Made by a program: the position numbers and the translations under genes. The notes beneath the pieces were generated by a model, which saw only the letters and a list, made by a program, of their open reading frames with translations, was not told the DNA's origin and did not search any database. This document shows, in pieces, positions 16,343 through 25,308 of a stretch of DNA of 64,000 nt (position 1 is the stretch's first letter; every line of letters starts with the position of its first letter). The stretch spans positions 2,145,001-2,209,000 of the forward strand of contig NC_015387.1 in NCBI RefSeq assembly GCF_000195335.1. Direction: 5' to 3'. Source of the DNA: Marinithermus hydrothermalis DSM 14884 (lineage in GTDB: Bacteria; Deinococcota; Deinococci; Deinococcales; Marinithermaceae).

Positions 16343-17347
16343 ATGTACCTCTTAGGGCTTGGGATCTACCTACCGAAGCCGCGCATGCGCGCGGAGGAGA
16401 TCGCAGAGCGCAGCGGTCTTCCCGCGTGGGTGGTGCGCGAGAAGCTGGGGATCCGGGAAAAACCCATCCCCGGGCCGGAGGACCACCCCGCGGAGATGGC
16501 GGTCTGGGCTGCCCAGCAGGCCCTTCGCGAGGCCGGGATCGCTCCCCAGGAGGTGGACGCCGTCCTCTCCATCACCGAGGAGTACAAGGACTACCCGGTC
16601 TGGACGAGCGGCAGCCACATCGCCCACCGGCTCGGCGCGCGACGCGCGTGGGCGTTCGACCTGAACCAGAAGTGCGCGAGCTTCATCGCCGCGCTCGCCG
16701 TCGCCCGGGGCTTGATCGCGACCGGCCAGGCGCGGTACGTCCTCATCGCGGGCGGGTACCGCAACGGAGACCTGATCGACTACCGGGACCCAGAGGTGCG
16801 CTTCATGTATGACCTCGCCGCGGGAGGCGCGGCGGCCGTCCTCGGCCCCGAAGGGCCGGGCCTCCGGGTGCTCAGTACCCGGTTGCGCACCGACTCGAGC
16901 CTGGCCAACGCCGTGCTCGTTCCGGTGGGCGGCACGCGCGAGCCGCTCACCCCCCACAACCTCGACCGGTTCCGGCTCGTGGTGACCGACCCCCCCGGCA
17001 TGAAGGCGCGGCTCGAGGCGGTGAGCCTCGCGAACTTCCTCGCCGTGGTCCGCGAGGCCCTGGAAGCGGCTGGCCATACCCCCGCGGACCTCGCCTACCT
17101 GGCCCTGTTGCACATGAAACGGTCGGCGCACAAAGCGGTTCTGGAACGCCTCGGCCTGCGGGAGGATCAAAGCCTCTACCTCGAGGATTACGGCCACCTG
17201 GGCCAGCTCGACCCGATTCTGTCGCTCAAGCTGGCCCTCGAGCGGGCCCTGCTCCCCCCGGGGGGGCTCGCGGCCCTCGTCGCTGCGGGCGTCGGTTACC
17301 ACTGGGGGGCCGCGGTGGTGCGGCGGGAGGTGCGGCATGGAGCTTGA
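16343..17347 (+). CDS. KAS III-like thiolase-fold enzyme with a Cys-His-His site
   Basis: 334 residues of the ketoacyl-ACP synthase III/HMG-CoA synthase superfamily. The nucleophilic Cys is Cys111 in NQKCASF and the first His is His257 in LLHMKRSAH. Where housekeeping FabH has the Asn of GNTSAAS, this protein reads YGHLGQLDP, placing His285 there. That argues against ordinary fatty-acid initiation and for condensation, acyl transfer or cleavage of another substrate. The gene heads the operon opposite the SARP-like regulator and overlaps the acyl-CoA ligase gene by 11 bp. Fold certain, reaction unknown. Confidence 0.8.
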   Translation: MYLLGLGIYLPKPRMRAEEIAERSGLPAWVVREKLGIREKPIPGPEDHPAEMAVWAAQQALREAGIAPQEVDAVLSITEEYKDYPVWTSGSHIAHRLGARRAWAFDLNQKCASFIAALAVARGLIATGQARYVLIAGGYRNGDLIDYRDPEVRFMYDLAAGGAAAVLGPEGPGLRVLSTRLRTDSSLANAVLVPVGGTREPLTPHNLDRFRLVVTDPPGMKARLEAVSLANFLAVVREALEAAGHTPADLAYLALLHMKRSAHKAVLERLGLREDQSLYLEDYGHLGQLDPILSLKLALERALLPPGGLAALVAAGVGYHWGAAVVRREVRHGA

Positions 17348-18833
17348 CGCGAACGTCCTCGCGCGGCACGCGGCGTACCACCCCGACCGGCGCGCGGCCT
17401 ACTTCCGCGGCCGGTGGTACACCTACGGCGAGCTGTACGCGCGGGCCCACCGCACGGCCCGGCACCTCGCGGCCCTCGGGGTGGGCCCCGGGGACCGGGT
17501 GGGGATTCTCGCCCACAACCACCTCGCCTACCTGGACCTCTTCTTCGCCGCGCCCTTGGTGGGGTTCGCGCTCGTGCCCTATAACCACCGCCTGTCGGCC
17601 CACGAGCTCGAGGCGCTCGTCCAATACACCCAGCCCAAGGTCCTGTTCCTCGGCCCCGAAATGCGCGAGAAGGCCGCGCGCCTCGAGGTGCCGCTCCGGC
17701 CCCTGGCGGCGCTCGAGGAGGAGGTGGAGGCGGCCCTACCCGCACACCGGCCCGGCGCGGAGGATGTGGCCCTCCTCCTCTTCACCGGGGGCACGACGGG
17801 GCTGCCCAAGGCGGCGATGCTCCCCTACCGCCAGCTTCTCGTGAACGCGTTCAGCACCGTGTTCTCCTGGGGCCTGTTCCCGACGGACCGGTGCGTGGTG
17901 GCCACCCCGATGTTCCACGCGGCCCTCAACGCGCTCGCGACCCCCCTCCTCTACCTCGGTGGGGAGGTGCTGATCCAGGAGCGGTTCGATCCGGAGGAGT
18001 ACCTGGAGTGGGTGGAGGCGCACCGCCCGACGCTGCTCTTCATGGTGCCCACCATGTTCCAGATGCTCATCGAGCACCCGCGCTTCTCCCAAACCGATTT
18101 CTCCAGCGTCCGGTTCGCCATCTCCGGCGGCGCGCCCTGCCCGGCCCCGGTCCGCGAGGCCTTCCGGCGGGTAGGGGTGCGGTTCAAGCAGGGGTACGGC
18201 CTGACCGAGTGCGGCGTGAACTGTTTCGCCATGGATCTAGAGGAGGCGGAAGCCTACCCCGAGTCCGTGGGGCGGCCGGTGTTGCACCTGTGGGCCCGCA
18301 TCGCGCGGGAGGACGGGTCGGAAGCGGACGCGGGCGAGGTGGGGGAGCTCTGGCTCTCTGGCCCCGTGGTCATGCGGGGGTACTTCGCGCGCCCCGAGGA
18401 GACCCAAGCGGTGTTCGTGGCGGCCCAGGGGCGGCGCTGGCTCCGGACCGGGGACCTGGCCTTTCGCGACGCAGCCGGGCGGTACTATATCGTGGGGCGC
18501 AAAAAAGAGATGTTCATCTCCGGGGGGGAGAACGTCTACCCCGTCGAGGTCGAGCGGGTGCTGTACGACCACCCCGCGGTGAAGGAGGCCGTGGTGGTGG
18601 GCGTGCCGGACCCCAAGTGGGGGGAGGTGGGACTGGCCGCGGTGGTGCTCAGGCCCGGCGCGCGCGTGAGCGCGGAGGAACTCCGGGCGTTCGTGCGGGC
18701 CCGCCTCGCCGCGTACAAGGTGCCCAAGCGCTGGGTGTTCCTCGAGGCGCTACCCAAGTCCGGGGCGGGAAAGGTGTTGAAACGCGAGATCGCTGAGCGG
18801 TACGGGGGGACGCATGCCGAAGGCCAGGGTTAA
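17337..18833 (+). CDS. AMP-forming acyl-CoA synthetase
   Basis: 498 residues of the ANL superfamily. The AMP/P-loop motif LLLFTGGTTGLPKAA (about 141-155), the A5 motif GYGLTECG, the hinge region YIVGRKKEMFISGGENVYPVEVE and the catalytic C-terminal Lys in PKSGAGKVLKREI are all present. It activates a carboxylic acid to its CoA thioester in two steps via an acyl-adenylate. The acid is not identifiable from sequence; the operon context (importer, hydrolases, hydratase) suggests an imported carboxylate. It starts within the KAS III gene (RBS GGGAGG) and overlaps the next gene by 20 bp. Confidence 0.92.
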   Translation: MELDANVLARHAAYHPDRRAAYFRGRWYTYGELYARAHRTARHLAALGVGPGDRVGILAHNHLAYLDLFFAAPLVGFALVPYNHRLSAHELEALVQYTQPKVLFLGPEMREKAARLEVPLRPLAALEEEVEAALPAHRPGAEDVALLLFTGGTTGLPKAAMLPYRQLLVNAFSTVFSWGLFPTDRCVVATPMFHAALNALATPLLYLGGEVLIQERFDPEEYLEWVEAHRPTLLFMVPTMFQMLIEHPRFSQTDFSSVRFAISGGAPCPAPVREAFRRVGVRFKQGYGLTECGVNCFAMDLEEAEAYPESVGRPVLHLWARIAREDGSEADAGEVGELWLSGPVVMRGYFARPEETQAVFVAAQGRRWLRTGDLAFRDAAGRYYIVGRKKEMFISGGENVYPVEVERVLYDHPAVKEAVVVGVPDPKWGEVGLAAVVLRPGARVSAEELRAFVRARLAAYKVPKRWVFLEALPKSGAGKVLKREIAERYGGTHAEGQG

Positions 18834-19614
18834 CGGCGTGGCGCTCTACTACGAGGTGACGGGCGAAGGGCCCGTATTGGTGCTCCTCAACGGCATCTTC
18901 CAGCGCACCGAGCTCTGGGAGCCCCTCCTGGCCCACCTCGAGGGGTACACCGTGATCCGTTACGACATGCGGGGGCAAGGGCGCTCCGAGGCCCCCGAGG
19001 GGCCCTACCCGCCCGAGGCGCACGCGGCGGACCTGGACGCGCTTCTTGCCCACCTCGGGGTTTCGCGTTACCACCTCCTCGGGCTCTCGAACGGCGGGGT
19101 CGTCGCGCAGCACCACGCCGCCCAGAACCCGCCGGGTCTCGAACGGCTCGTGCTGGCCTGCACGCTCGCGCACCTCGACGCGGCCGCGCGGGCCAAGGTC
19201 GAGAGCTGGCGGGCGGCGCTTTTAGCTGGGGGCACCCGGTTGCGGATGCGGGTGGCCCTGCCCTGGATCTACGGGCGCGGCTTCCTCGCCCAAAACCCCG
19301 GACTCATCGAGGAGGCGGCCCTCGAGGAAGCCGCCCGCTTCTCCCCCACCCCGGCGGCGCAACGCCGGCTGCTGGAGGGGTTTTTGACCCTGGGGGACCT
19401 CCGGCCCAAACTCCGTAGGGTGCGGGCCCCGGCCCTGGTGATCGCGGGGGCGGAGGACCTGCTCTTCCCCCCGGCGTATGCCGAGGAACTCGCGGCGGCC
19501 CTCCCCCAAGCGCGCCTCGTGGTCCTGAGGGGCGTCGGGCACGTCGCGCCGCTGGAGGACCCCGAGGGGTTCGCCCGCACGGTACGGGCATTCTTGGAGG
19601 GCGACGATGCTTGA
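18814..19614 (+). CDS. alpha/beta hydrolase A
   Basis: 266 residues with the alpha/beta-hydrolase fold: oxyanion region LLNGIF, RYDMRGQGRS, nucleophile elbow GLSNG (Ser92), acid in AGAEDLLFP and His in GVGHVAPLE. The shape resembles 3-oxoadipate enol-lactone hydrolases and related carboxylesterases, but the substrate cannot be read from sequence. It overlaps the ligase gene upstream and the second hydrolase downstream, so the set is translated together. Confidence 0.85.
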   Translation: MPKARVNGVALYYEVTGEGPVLVLLNGIFQRTELWEPLLAHLEGYTVIRYDMRGQGRSEAPEGPYPPEAHAADLDALLAHLGVSRYHLLGLSNGGVVAQHHAAQNPPGLERLVLACTLAHLDAAARAKVESWRAALLAGGTRLRMRVALPWIYGRGFLAQNPGLIEEAALEEAARFSPTPAAQRRLLEGFLTLGDLRPKLRRVRAPALVIAGAEDLLFPPAYAEELAAALPQARLVVLRGVGHVAPLEDPEGFARTVRAFLEGDDA

Positions 19615-20356
19615 GTACCGGGAAGTAGGCCAAGGCCAGGCGGTGTTCCTCGTGCACGGGAACTTCGCCGGGAAGGACTGGTGGCGCGAGGTGCTCCCGC
19701 AAGCCCCGGCGGGGTACCGCTTCATCGCTCCCGACCTGCCTGGGTTCGGGGAAAGCCCGGCTCCAGAGGGGTTCACCCCGTCCATCCCCTTCTACGCCGA
19801 GGCCCTGGAGGGCTTCGCGGAGGCGCTCGAGGCTCGCAATCCGGTCCTGGTGGGCCACTCGCTCGGAGCCGCGGTGGTGATGGAGGCCGCCCTCCGGGAC
19901 CCGGCGCGCTACCCGGCTCTCGTCCTCGTAGCCCCCGCGCCCCCCAACGGCTACCCCACGCCGGAGGCGTACTACCCGGTCCTCGCCTCGTACCGCACGG
20001 ACCGGGCCGGGCTCGCCCAGGCCCTACGGGGCATCATGCCCGGCCGCACCCCACCGTACTTCGAGGCGCTCGTGGACCTCGCACAGGGGATGCACCCCGC
20101 GGGGTTTGAGGGCAACGCCCGGGCGCTCGCGGCCTGGAGCGCCGCGGGAAGGACAGGCGCCTACCACGGGCCGGTCCTCGTGGTCTGGGGCACGCAAGAC
20201 ACCCTGATCCCGCGCGCCATGGCCGAGGCCACCGCCCAGGCCTTCCCCCGGGGGCGTCTGGTGGTGCTCGAGGGGGTGGGGCACAGCCCGATGCTCGAGG
20301 CTCCGGAGCGGTTCGTAGAGGTTTTGGAAGGATTTTTGCAGGAGGTGGAAGGGTGA
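19607..20356 (+). CDS. alpha/beta hydrolase B
   Basis: 249 residues, the second alpha/beta hydrolase in the operon and clearly different from the first: VFLVHGNFAGKDWW (oxyanion), nucleophile in GHSLGAA (Ser85), acid in WGTQDTLIP, His in GVGHSPMLE. The HGNFAGKDWW start resembles haloperoxidase/esterase-like members. Two hydrolases in one pathway suggest a lactone or ester opening plus a thioester or C-C cleavage. ATG lies inside the end of hydrolase A (8-bp overlap). Confidence 0.85.
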   Translation: MLEYREVGQGQAVFLVHGNFAGKDWWREVLPQAPAGYRFIAPDLPGFGESPAPEGFTPSIPFYAEALEGFAEALEARNPVLVGHSLGAAVVMEAALRDPARYPALVLVAPAPPNGYPTPEAYYPVLASYRTDRAGLAQALRGIMPGRTPPYFEALVDLAQGMHPAGFEGNARALAAWSAAGRTGAYHGPVLVVWGTQDTLIPRAMAEATAQAFPRGRLVVLEGVGHSPMLEAPERFVEVLEGFLQEVEG

Positions 20357-20781
20357 AGTTTCGCGTGGGGGACACCGCATCGTTCTCAAAGACGATCACC
20401 GAAGCCGACCTGGTGCTTTTCGCGGGGGTTTCGGGGGACACCAACCCGCTGCACCTCGACGCCGAGTACGCGAAAGCGACCCGCTTCGGGGCCCGCATCG
20501 CGCACGGCATGCTCACCGCGAGCCTGATCTCGGCAGTGCTGGGCACCCGGCTGCCCGGCCCCGGCGGGATCTACTTGTCCCAAACGCTCCAGTTCCTCAA
20601 GCCGGTCTTTGTCGGGGACACCATCACGGCTACGGTGACGATCACCGCGGTACACCCGGAAAGACCGGTGCTCACCCTCAAGACCCTGTGCACCAACGCC
20701 CAAGGGGAGCGGGTGGTCGAAGGGGAAGCGCGGGTGTTGTACGAACCAAGCGAGCGTGGGAAAGGAGGGAGTAAGGCATGA
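20353..20781 (+). CDS. MaoC-like (R)-specific enoyl-CoA hydratase
   Basis: 142 residues with a single hot-dog fold. The hydratase motif (LFAGVSGDTNPLHLDAEYA) contains the catalytic Asp and His, as in PhaJ; FGARIAHGML follows as expected. It would add water across a 2-enoyl-CoA to give the (R)-3-hydroxyacyl-CoA, linking the acyl-CoA ligase product to further breakdown. GTG 20353 overlaps the stop of hydrolase B by 4 bp, and the gene itself overlaps the binding-protein start at 20778. Confidence 0.9.
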   Translation: MKFRVGDTASFSKTITEADLVLFAGVSGDTNPLHLDAEYAKATRFGARIAHGMLTASLISAVLGTRLPGPGGIYLSQTLQFLKPVFVGDTITATVTITAVHPERPVLTLKTLCTNAQGERVVEGEARVLYEPSERGKGGSKA

Positions 20782-21953
20782 AACGGGTACTGGTATTGGC
20801 AGCGACGCTGCTGGGCCTGGCGCTGGCCCAAAGCACGGTCAAGGTGGGCGTGCTCCTGCCGCTCTCCGGCGTGGCTTCGGTCTCCGGAAAGGCGGCCCTA
20901 AACGGCATCCAGCTCGCCGTGGACGAGGTGAACGCGCAAGGCGGCGTGCAGCTCGAGCTCGTCGTCGCGGACTCGGCGACCGACCCCTCGAAGGCGGTGC
21001 CCGCGCTCACCAAGCTCCTCACGGTGGACAAGGTGGACATCATCATCGGTGGCCTGGCCTCGGGCGTCACCTACGCGCTCGCCGGGCCGATCCAGCAGCA
21101 CCAGCCCCTCTTCCTCGCGATCGGCGCGGCCAGCTCGGTCGTGGAGGACGCCTACGCGAACTACCCCTACTTCTTCCACTACCACCCCTGGGACTACAAC
21201 AACGTCCAGGCCGCGCTGGGGTTCTTCCGGTACCTCCACGAGGAAAAAGGCGCCCGCAGGGTGGCCATCCTGTACGAGGACGGCCCCTTCGGCTCGGCCG
21301 GGATCCAGGTCTACCAGAAGCAGCTCGAGGAGATGGGGTACGCGGTACAAGCCGAACCCTACAAGGCGGGGTCCGGCCAGTTCACCGCCATCCTCACCCG
21401 CTTCAAGGCCTTCCAGCCCGACATCCTGTATTGGATCGGTTACGACGTGGACGCCCTGCCCATCGCCGCGCAGGCCCGCGAGGTCGGCCTGCGCCCCAAG
21501 CTGATCTATGGGGCGCCGCCGAGCTGGCCGCTCGGGTTCGAGGAGAACCCGCTCTCGGAGGGCGTTGCCGGCATGACGGCCTGGCTGCCCACGGTAGCGA
21601 ACGTCGAGTCCAAGGCGTTCGTGAACGCCTACAAGCAAAAGTACGGCGAGGTCACCGAGGAGTACATGGCCCCCCTGGGCTACGTGATCCTCAAGTCGCT
21701 GGCCAAGGCCCTCGAGGCTGCCGGCACCACGGACAAGGACGCCGTGGCCCGCGCCCTGGCCCAAGTGAAAATGAACACGCCCTTCGGACCTTTAGCCTTC
21801 GGCCCCTCCGGCACGGGCAAGACGCGCTACCAGGGGTTCGGCACGGAGATCTGGTTCCAGTTCCAGTACATTAAGGGGGACCGTTACCCCGTGTTCCCGA
21901 AGGAACGGGCGGTGCTCGAGCTCCGCTACCCGGCGGAGTACGCCGAGTACTGA
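20778..21953 (+). CDS. branched-chain-type ABC importer, substrate-binding protein
   Basis: 391 residues: a cleaved signal peptide (MKRVLVLAATLLGLALA) followed by a Leu/Ile/Val-binding-type periplasmic domain (VKVGVLLPLSGVASVSG, IIIGGLASGVTYAL). Members of this family bind amino acids, urea, short amides and aromatic or aliphatic acids. The genetic context (acyl-CoA ligase, hydratase) makes an organic acid at least as likely as an amino acid. It overlaps the MaoC gene by 4 bp and is followed by the two permeases and two ATPases. Confidence 0.9.
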   Translation: MKRVLVLAATLLGLALAQSTVKVGVLLPLSGVASVSGKAALNGIQLAVDEVNAQGGVQLELVVADSATDPSKAVPALTKLLTVDKVDIIIGGLASGVTYALAGPIQQHQPLFLAIGAASSVVEDAYANYPYFFHYHPWDYNNVQAALGFFRYLHEEKGARRVAILYEDGPFGSAGIQVYQKQLEEMGYAVQAEPYKAGSGQFTAILTRFKAFQPDILYWIGYDVDALPIAAQAREVGLRPKLIYGAPPSWPLGFEENPLSEGVAGMTAWLPTVANVESKAFVNAYKQKYGEVTEEYMAPLGYVILKSLAKALEAAGTTDKDAVARALAQVKMNTPFGPLAFGPSGTGKTRYQGFGTEIWFQFQYIKGDRYPVFPKERAVLELRYPAEYAEY

Positions 21954-21956
21954 GCG

Positions 21957-22814
21957 ATGGAGTTGTTCGTCCAGACCCTCCTGAACGGGGTGCTCGCCGC
22001 CGGGGTGTACGCCCTGGTGGCGAGCGGCCTGGCCATCGCGGTGGGCGTGGTGGGGATCGTGAACTTCGCCCACGGGGAGTTCCTAATGGCCGGGGCCTTC
22101 GCGAGCTACTGGCTCTACGTGGCCCGCGGAGCGGACCCCCTCCTCTCGCTCGGGGTGGCGGCGCTCGCGTTGTACCTCGGGGGCGTGCTCACCTACCACG
22201 CCCTGATCCGTCCGGTGATGACGGCTCCCGAGCTGAACCAGATGCTCCTTACCTTCGGGCTTTCCGTGCTGCTCCAAAACCTGGCCCTCCTGCTCTTCGG
22301 TGGGGACGCGCGGGTGGTCCACCCGCCGTACCAGGGCAGCGCGGTCACCCTGGGGCCGTTCTCGGTGGGGCTCGTGCCGCTCGGGGCTTTCGGCCTGTCC
22401 GCGGGGATCCTGGCCGCGCTATACCTCTTCCTCCACCGCAGCCGGACGGGCCTGGCCGTGCGCGCGGTGGCCCAAAACCGCGTCGCTCCCGGCCTCCTTG
22501 GGATCGAAACGGAGCGGGTATATGCGCTCGCGTTCGGCCTGTCGGCGGCGCTGGCCGGGGTCGCCGGGGTGATGCTCTCGGTCATGCTGTACGCGAGCCC
22601 CACCGTGGGGTTCCTGTACACGCTGAAGTCCTTCGCGATCGTGGTTATGGCCGGCTTGGGGAACATCACCGGGGTGTTGTGGGCGGCGCTGGTGTTGGCG
22701 CTTGCTGAAGCGTTTGTTTCCACCTATGTTCCCGGCGGAGGCGGCTGGGTGGAGGCGGTCTTCTTCTTTGTGATCTTCGCCGCACTTGTGGTGCGCAGTT
22801 GGAGGGCAGCGTGA
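21957..22814 (+). CDS. livH: LivH-type ABC permease
   Basis: 285 residues with about eight membrane helices and the LivH family pattern (LFVQTLLNGVLAAGVYALVASGLAIAVGVVGIVNFAHGEFLMAGAF: long loop with NFAHGE; late MAGLGNITG). It forms half of the membrane channel of the importer. The gene begins 3 bp after the binding-protein stop and overlaps livM by 4 bp (GTGA). Confidence 0.93.
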   Translation: MELFVQTLLNGVLAAGVYALVASGLAIAVGVVGIVNFAHGEFLMAGAFASYWLYVARGADPLLSLGVAALALYLGGVLTYHALIRPVMTAPELNQMLLTFGLSVLLQNLALLLFGGDARVVHPPYQGSAVTLGPFSVGLVPLGAFGLSAGILAALYLFLHRSRTGLAVRAVAQNRVAPGLLGIETERVYALAFGLSAALAGVAGVMLSVMLYASPTVGFLYTLKSFAIVVMAGLGNITGVLWAALVLALAEAFVSTYVPGGGGWVEAVFFFVIFAALVVRSWRAA

Positions 22815-23713
22815 GGCTCGTAGCCGCGGTGTTTGCTCTTGCGGTGCTCTTGCCCGTGCTGCCGCTCGGCGGTTGGCGCGCGTTCATGCTGGACGCGGCT
22901 CAGTTCGCTTTTATCGTAACCGCCCTCGCGCTTTCCTGGGACCTCATGGCCCGTACGGGCCAGCTCTCCCTGGCCCACGGCGCGTTCTTCGGGGTGGGGG
23001 CCTACGCCACCGCGTTCGCCCTGCACCACGGCCTGCCCGTCCCCGCCGCCCTGGCTCTGGGCGGGATGGCGGCAGCGGCCAGCGGCGTAGCGCTCGGCGC
23101 GCTCACCCTGCGCCTCCTCGGCATCTACTTCGCCATCGCCACCCTGGCCTTCAGCGAGATCGCCCGCACCCTGGTGCTCAAAGCCCCCGTCACGCTCCTC
23201 GGCGGCCCCTGGGGGTACCCCGTGCCGCCCGCGTTCGAAGGCGCCCCGCTCGGCAGCTACTTCCTCGCCGTGGGCGTGTTGGCGCTGGCGGTCGGGGTGA
23301 GCCTGATCATGGAGCGCGGCCGCTGGCGCTACGCCACGAGCGCCACGCGCCAGGGGGAGGCGGTGGCGCGGGTGCTCGGCGTGCCGGTGGTCCGCGTCAA
23401 GCTCGGGGTGCTCGCGGCCTCGAGCTGCGTCGCCGGGATCGCCGGCGGGGTGTACGGCCTAAAAACGCTCTTCCTCACCCCCTACGACGCCTTCGGCCTC
23501 GCCCGGGCCGTCGAGGCCCTGGTCATCCCCATCTTCGGCGGGCTTTACACCACCGCCGGGCCCCTCGTCGGCGGGCTTGTGCTCTCGGCGTTAGAGAACG
23601 CCCTGCGCCTTGGGGTGGGCGAGGGGTACCTCGTGGTGTACGGCGCGATCCTGGTCCTCGCGGTCCTCTTCCTTCCCGGAGGGATCGTGCGGCTTTGGAG
23701 GCGGCGTGCTTAA
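22811..23713 (+). CDS. livM: LivM-type ABC permease
   Basis: 300 residues, about eight to nine membrane helices. SLAHGAFFGVGAYATA and the conserved loop ATSATRQGEAVARVLGV mark it as LivM. GTG 22811 is chosen because GGAGG lies 5-6 bp upstream and the GTGA overlap with livH is typical; an in-frame TTG at 22799 has no such site. It pairs with LivH in the channel. Confidence 0.92.
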   Translation: MRLVAAVFALAVLLPVLPLGGWRAFMLDAAQFAFIVTALALSWDLMARTGQLSLAHGAFFGVGAYATAFALHHGLPVPAALALGGMAAAASGVALGALTLRLLGIYFAIATLAFSEIARTLVLKAPVTLLGGPWGYPVPPAFEGAPLGSYFLAVGVLALAVGVSLIMERGRWRYATSATRQGEAVARVLGVPVVRVKLGVLAASSCVAGIAGGVYGLKTLFLTPYDAFGLARAVEALVIPIFGGLYTTAGPLVGGLVLSALENALRLGVGEGYLVVYGAILVLAVLFLPGGIVRLWRRRA

Positions 23714-24418
23714 GGTGCAAAAACTCACCAAACGCTTTGGAGGGCTCGTGGCTGTGCACGACGCGAGCCTGGAGGTGCGCCCGGGGGAGATCCTCGCGGT
23801 GATCGGCCCGAACGGCGCGGGCAAAAGCACCCTCCTCAACCTGGTCTCGGGCCTCCTGCGCCCCGACGCGGGCCGGATCCTCTTCGAGGGGCGTGAGATC
23901 ACCCGGCTTTCCCCGGAAGCGCGCGCGCACCTCGGGATCGGCCGGGCGTTCCAGATTGTCCAGCCCTTCCCGGAGATGACCGTCCGCGAAAACCTGATGG
24001 TGGGCGCGCTCTTCGGCAAGCCCGGCACGACGCTGGCTGAAGCCGAGCGGGTGGTGGCGGCGGTGCTCGAACAAACCAGCCTTGCCGATAAGGCCGACCA
24101 CCCTGCGTCGGGGCTAACCCTGGTGGAGGACAAGCGGCTGGAGCTTGCTCGAGCCCTCGCCACCCGGCCCAAGCTGCTCCTGCTCGACGAGGTCATGGCG
24201 GGGCTCCGCCCCAAGGAGGCCCAGGAGGCCATGCATCTGGTACGGTCGGTGCGCAAGGCGGGCACGAGCGTCCTCTTCATCGAGCACGTGATGCCGGTGG
24301 TGAAGGCGCTGGCCGACCGCGTGGTGGTGATGGACCACGGGGAGGTCATCGCCGAGGGACCCTACGAGAGGGTCGCGCAGAACCCCCGCGTGCGCGCGGC
24401 GTACCTCGGGAGGTCGGC

Positions 24419-24422
<4 letters not shown>
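23706..24422 (+). CDS. livG: LivG-type ABC ATPase
   Basis: 238 residues. Walker A is GPNGAGKST and Walker B LLLLDEVMAGL, with a switch His in FIEHVM. The signature region reads GLTLVEDKRLELARALA, lacking a clean LSGGQ but usual for LivG. It powers import together with LivF. GTG 23706 overlaps the livM stop by 8 bp behind GGAGG; a longer frame back to 23610 is rejected because it would run through livM. Confidence 0.92.
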
Positions 24423-25123
<701 letters not shown>

Positions 25124-25136
25124 AGAGGCCGCCTCC

Positions 25137-25166
25137 TTGATCCTGGTGCAAAAACACTGCTAAAGT
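25137..25166 (+). promoter_or_regulatory. sigma-A promoter of the sugar import operon
   Basis: TTGATC (25137-25142) and TAAAGT (25161-25166) are spaced 18 bp. The start would be near 25173, leaving a leader of about 135 nt before the binding-protein gene. Confidence 0.65.
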
Positions 25167-25172
25167 AAGGAT

Positions 25173-25308
25173 GTTCCAAGCGGCGTTACACGTTATCGCG
25201 GGGTGTCGCTCTCGAGGTCGCGGCCAGCCCGGTCGCACCGATTGCCGGCCTGCCACAGCGCGAGCATTCCAATCGCCGCTTCCCTAGGAAAAGGAAGGAG
25301 GCTCGTGT
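25173..25308 (+). other. long 5' leader of the sugar import operon
   Basis: This 136-nt stretch has no gene. It holds two 8-nt complementary arms (25178-25185 and 25274-25281) that could enclose the leader, a CTCGAG site, and a good ribosome site (AAGGAAGGAGG) before ATG 25309. I recognise no known riboswitch. A leader this long is unusual beside the near-leaderless genes of this window. Confidence 0.4.

Noticed and set aside
16343-17347. Naming the KAS III-like gene fabH
   Set aside because: The catalytic Asn is replaced, and the operon context is catabolic, not fatty-acid synthesis.
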